A DNA stretch of 64,000 nt from positions 1 to 64,000 of the forward strand of contig JAJEIM010000023.1 of NCBI GenBank assembly GCA_022827785.1, in the 5' to 3' direction. Positions within the stretch are counted from its first letter, which is position 1; each line of letters starts with the position of its first letter. Source of the stretch: Acidimicrobiia bacterium. GTDB lineage: Bacteria > Actinomycetota > Acidimicrobiia > Spongiisociales > Spongiisociaceae. Position numbers and translations under genes: made by a program. Positions 62,017 to 64,000 of the stretch are shown piece after piece. The notes under the pieces are model-generated. The model saw only the letters and a list, made by a program, of their open reading frames with translations. It was not told the origin of the DNA and ran no database searches.

Positions 62017-62439
62017 ATGGCGGCGAGTGCCGGGGCGATTCCCGAGGTCCTTTTCGTGTGCGTCCACAACGCCGGACGCTCGCAGATGGCGGCGGCTTTC
62101 CTCCGCCACCTGGCCGGCGACCGGGTGGTGGTGAGGAGCGCAGGCTCGATGCCCGCGGATCGGGTGAATCCGGCGGTGGTCGAGGTGATGGCGGAGCGGG
62201 GGATCGAACTGGGGGACGTTACTCCCACCAAGCTGTCCGCCAGCCATGTAGCCGCCTCCGACGTGGTGGTCACCATGGGGTGCGGTGACGCCTGCCCCGC
62301 CATGCCCGGCAAGCGTTACCTGGACTGGGAGCTGGCCGATCCGGCCGGTAGCGGGACCGCCGAGATCCGACCGGTCCGGGACGAAATCGAGCACCTGATC
62401 CGGAACCTGCTCGCCGAACTCGACATCGCCGTCCCGTAG
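62017..62439 (+). CDS. arsC: Arsenate reductase, low-molecular-weight phosphatase type
   Basis: A 140-residue enzyme of the LMW protein tyrosine phosphatase fold. The P-loop is VCVHNAGRSQMAAAFLRH with the nucleophilic Cys. The actinobacterial ArsC pattern VVTMGCGDACPAMPGKRYLDWELADPAG follows. It reduces arsenate to arsenite, coupled to a thiol cofactor (mycothiol in corynebacterial relatives). Divergent from the aquaporin gene. Confidence 0.88.
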   Translation: MAASAGAIPEVLFVCVHNAGRSQMAAAFLRHLAGDRVVVRSAGSMPADRVNPAVVEVMAERGIELGDVTPTKLSASHVAASDVVVTMGCGDACPAMPGKRYLDWELADPAGSGTAEIRPVRDEIEHLIRNLLAELDIAVP

Positions 62440-62457
62440 GAGCGTGCCGGAAACTTC

Positions 62458-62510
62458 GGTTGGCCGGATCGGTGACCGGGAACTCCCTGGCTGCGTGCCG
62501 GGGGCCAACC
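62458..62510 (+). terminator. Long-range hairpin after arsC
   Basis: GGTTGGCC and GGCCAACC (8 bp) enclose 37 bases with further pairing potential and are followed by TTTCTT. It plausibly ends the arsC transcript. Confidence 0.45.
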
Positions 62511-62530
62511 TTTCTTCGCCGATTACGGCA

Positions 62531-62536
62531 TACTCC
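62531..62536 (+). promoter_or_regulatory. -10-like hexamer of a probable leaderless ppgK transcript
   Basis: TACTCC is followed by six bases and the ATG at 62543. The last base departs from the usual T, so this is weaker than the other examples. Confidence 0.35.
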
Positions 62537-62542
62537 GGGTAG

Positions 62543-63316
62543 ATGGGTACTCACCTCGGCATCGACATCGGCGGGAGCGGCATCAAGGGTGCTCCGGTCG
62601 ACGTGCTGTCCGGTGCACTCGCCGAGGACCGGCATCGCATCCCCACGCCGCAGCCCGCACTGGCGGAACCGGTGTCGGCGACCCTCCGCGAGATCGTGGG
62701 CTCCTTCCCCGGCGTAGCCGGTCCGGTCGGATGCGCTTTCCCCGGCATCGTCATCTCCAACCGGATCTTCTCGGCCGCCAACCTCGACGGAAGCTGGATC
62801 GGGATCGATGCCGGAGCACGGTTCTCGGAGGCCTGCGGGCGGCCGGTGGTGATGATCAACGACGCCGACGCGGCGGGTCTGGCGGAGGCCCGGTTCGGCG
62901 CCGCGGCCGGGCGGTCCGGGGTGGTGCTGTTGCTCACGCTCGGAACCGGCATCGGCTCGGCCCTGCTACACAACGGCCGGCTGGTCCCCAACACCGAACT
63001 GGGCCACCTCGAGCTGGGCGGGGAGGTGATCGAGAAGCGTGCTTCCAACCGGGCGCGCAAGACCCGGCGGCTCTCGCTCAAGGAGTGGACGGAGCCGCTC
63101 AACGAGTACCTGGCCCACCTGGACCGGCTCCTCTCGCCCGATCTGGTGGTGATCGGCGGGGGAATCTCGAAGCGCTTCAAGACCTTCGGTCCCCACCTGC
63201 GCTCCCGGGCGGAGGTGGTGCCCGCCGCGCTGCGCAACAACGCCGGCATCGTGGGTGCGGCGCTGTGGGCCGCGGGGTCCGGGGTGGCTCAACCGACCGG
63301 GGCGAATCGCCGGTAG
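62543..63316 (+). CDS. ppgK: Polyphosphate glucokinase (ROK family)
   Basis: A 257-residue kinase phosphorylating glucose with polyphosphate or ATP. It has the N-terminal phosphate loop GIDIGGSGIKGAPVD, catalytic Asp in VMINDADAAGLAEARFG, and the PpgK-specific TLGTGIGSALLHNGRLVPNTELGHLEL and RRLSLKEWTEPLNEYL segments. It is typical of actinobacteria, which favour polyphosphate for glucose entry. It converges with hflX, the two coding ends overlapping by 28 bases. Confidence 0.93.
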   Translation: MGTHLGIDIGGSGIKGAPVDVLSGALAEDRHRIPTPQPALAEPVSATLREIVGSFPGVAGPVGCAFPGIVISNRIFSAANLDGSWIGIDAGARFSEACGRPVVMINDADAAGLAEARFGAAAGRSGVVLLLTLGTGIGSALLHNGRLVPNTELGHLELGGEVIEKRASNRARKTRRLSLKEWTEPLNEYLAHLDRLLSPDLVVIGGGISKRFKTFGPHLRSRAEVVPAALRNNAGIVGAALWAAGSGVAQPTGANRR

Positions 63317-64000
63317 CGACCGGCCCGGTCCGGGGGCAGCCGGACGCTGATAAGGGTGCCGTCGGCCCGGTGGTCCTCTGCCAGGACTTCCGCCTCGCGG
63401 CGGAGTTCTCCCAGGACGGATCCCTCGGTGTAGGGAATCACCAGGTCGATCTCCAGGAACCCTCGAGCCAGCACGCCGGATATCCGGTCCAGCAGTTCCT
63501 CGAGCCCGGCGGCCTTCACAGCTGAGATGAGCACCGCGTCCGGATAGAGCTGCTCGAAGCGAGAGATACTCGCCCCGTCGGCGGAGTCGGCCTTGTTGAG
63601 CACCAGGAGTTCGGGGATGTGGCCGGCGCCGATCGAGTCGAGAACCTCCCTTACCGCTGAGATCTGGTCGGACGCACCGGGGTCGGAAATGTCCACCACA
63701 TGTAGGAGAAGGTCGGCCCGTACCGTTTCCTGAAGCGTGGAACGGAAGGCCTCGACCAGCTGATGGGGCAACCTGCGGACGAACCCCACCGTGTCGGACA
63801 GCAGCAACTGGCGGCCGTTCGAGAGCTCGAGGCGGCGGGTGGTCGAGTCGAGGGTGGAGAACAGGCGGTCCCGGGTGAGCACCCCCGCGCCGGTCAGGGC
63901 GTTCAGCAGCGTGGACTTGCCGGCGTTGGTGTATCCGACCAGCGAGACCAGGGGGATGGCCGAGCCGCGGCGTGTCTTGTGCTGCGCCTCCCGGACCTTT
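63289..64000 (-). CDS. hflX: GTPase HflX, C-terminal part
   Basis: The frame is open to the window edge, so the 5' end is missing. About 237 residues are visible. The GTPase P-loop appears as VGYTNAGKSTLLNALTG, followed by TLDSTTRRL (G2), LSDTVGFVRRLPHQLVEAF (G3), VLNKAD (G4) and LISAVKAAG (G5), and then the C-terminal domain. HflX splits or rescues ribosomes under stress. Its stop codon lies inside the 3' end of ppgK. Confidence 0.94.
   Translation of the reverse strand, partial: KVREAQHKTRRGSAIPLVSLVGYTNAGKSTLLNALTGAGVLTRDRLFSTLDSTTRRLELSNGRQLLLSDTVGFVRRLPHQLVEAFRSTLQETVRADLLLHVVDISDPGASDQISAVREVLDSIGAGHIPELLVLNKADSADGASISRFEQLYPDAVLISAVKAAGLEELLDRISGVLARGFLEIDLVIPYTEGSVLGELRREAEVLAEDHRADGTLISVRLPPDRAGRYRRFAPVG

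Overview
The DNA is high-GC and densely coded, with strong G/C bias at third codon positions. Two LLM-type (F420/FMN) oxidoreductases, a polyphosphate glucokinase, Tat and lipoprotein signals, many GTG starts and several apparently leaderless transcripts point to an Actinomycetota chromosome. Acidimicrobiia is a plausible class, but that is inference. No phage, IS transposase, rRNA or tRNA was seen. The gene content is that of a heterotroph using imported amino compounds, peptides, organic acids and pyrimidines.

Layout. 1-219: end of a HAD-IB phosphatase-like gene. 393-10965: a THI5/NMT1-type ABC importer followed by a reductive pyrimidine-catabolism set (ureidopropionase, class III aminotransferase, dihydropyrimidinase, malonate/methylmalonate-semialdehyde dehydrogenase, LLM oxidoreductase), interrupted by an eroded phd/vapC pair. 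11000-13783: cupin, aromatic amino acid decarboxylase, HicAB and a truncated HicB. 13826-18343: leuCD, lgt, and a DAHP-synthase-like/chorismate mutase fusion behind an aromatic attenuator. 18491-26058: a D-threonine aldolase/D-serine dehydratase-like enzyme divergent from a complete dipeptide ABC operon. 26170-31272: a TPP enzyme/class V PLP enzyme/SDR operon divergent from a D-aminoacylase-like gene. 31521-39006: AbiEii-like toxin pair, PLP aminomutase, phosphotriesterase-like and Atz/Trz-like hydrolases, P450, TRAP solute receptor. 39219-44558: alcohol dehydrogenase, SDR remnant, 2-oxoacid/acetoin dehydrogenase E1 alpha and beta, a free lipoyl protein, and an acetolactate synthase-like TPP enzyme. 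44567-46789: a small island with a Fic protein and palindromic operators. 46679-54054: a hydroxyacid dehydrogenase with a foreign C-terminal domain, L-2-hydroxyglutarate oxidase, TRAP permeases, Ca/Na exchanger, thiolase. 54386-58443: LLM oxidoreductase, an apparent selenoprotein, aminopeptidase N. 58593-64000: sugar-phosphate genes, an arsenic pair, polyphosphate glucokinase, HflX.

Three observations stand out. (1) At 55182-55817 a Rv2466c/DsbA-like gene next to pepN has an in-frame TGA exactly where the first Cys of the CPWC active site belongs. It is followed at a suitable distance by an 8-bp hairpin with a GGU loop. This reads as a selenocysteine UPWC protein. (2) At 17282-18343 a DAHP synthase fold has lost three of four metal ligands, the KPR motif, the catalytic Lys and a PEP-binding Arg, while its fused chorismate mutase looks intact. 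(3) That gene is preceded by a leader peptide with two Tyr, two Phe and one Trp codons and by mutually exclusive hairpins ending in a terminator, a textbook attenuator geometry on an apparently leaderless transcript.

Function was assigned from motifs read by eye. No database search was run, and substrate-level calls are tentative where stated.
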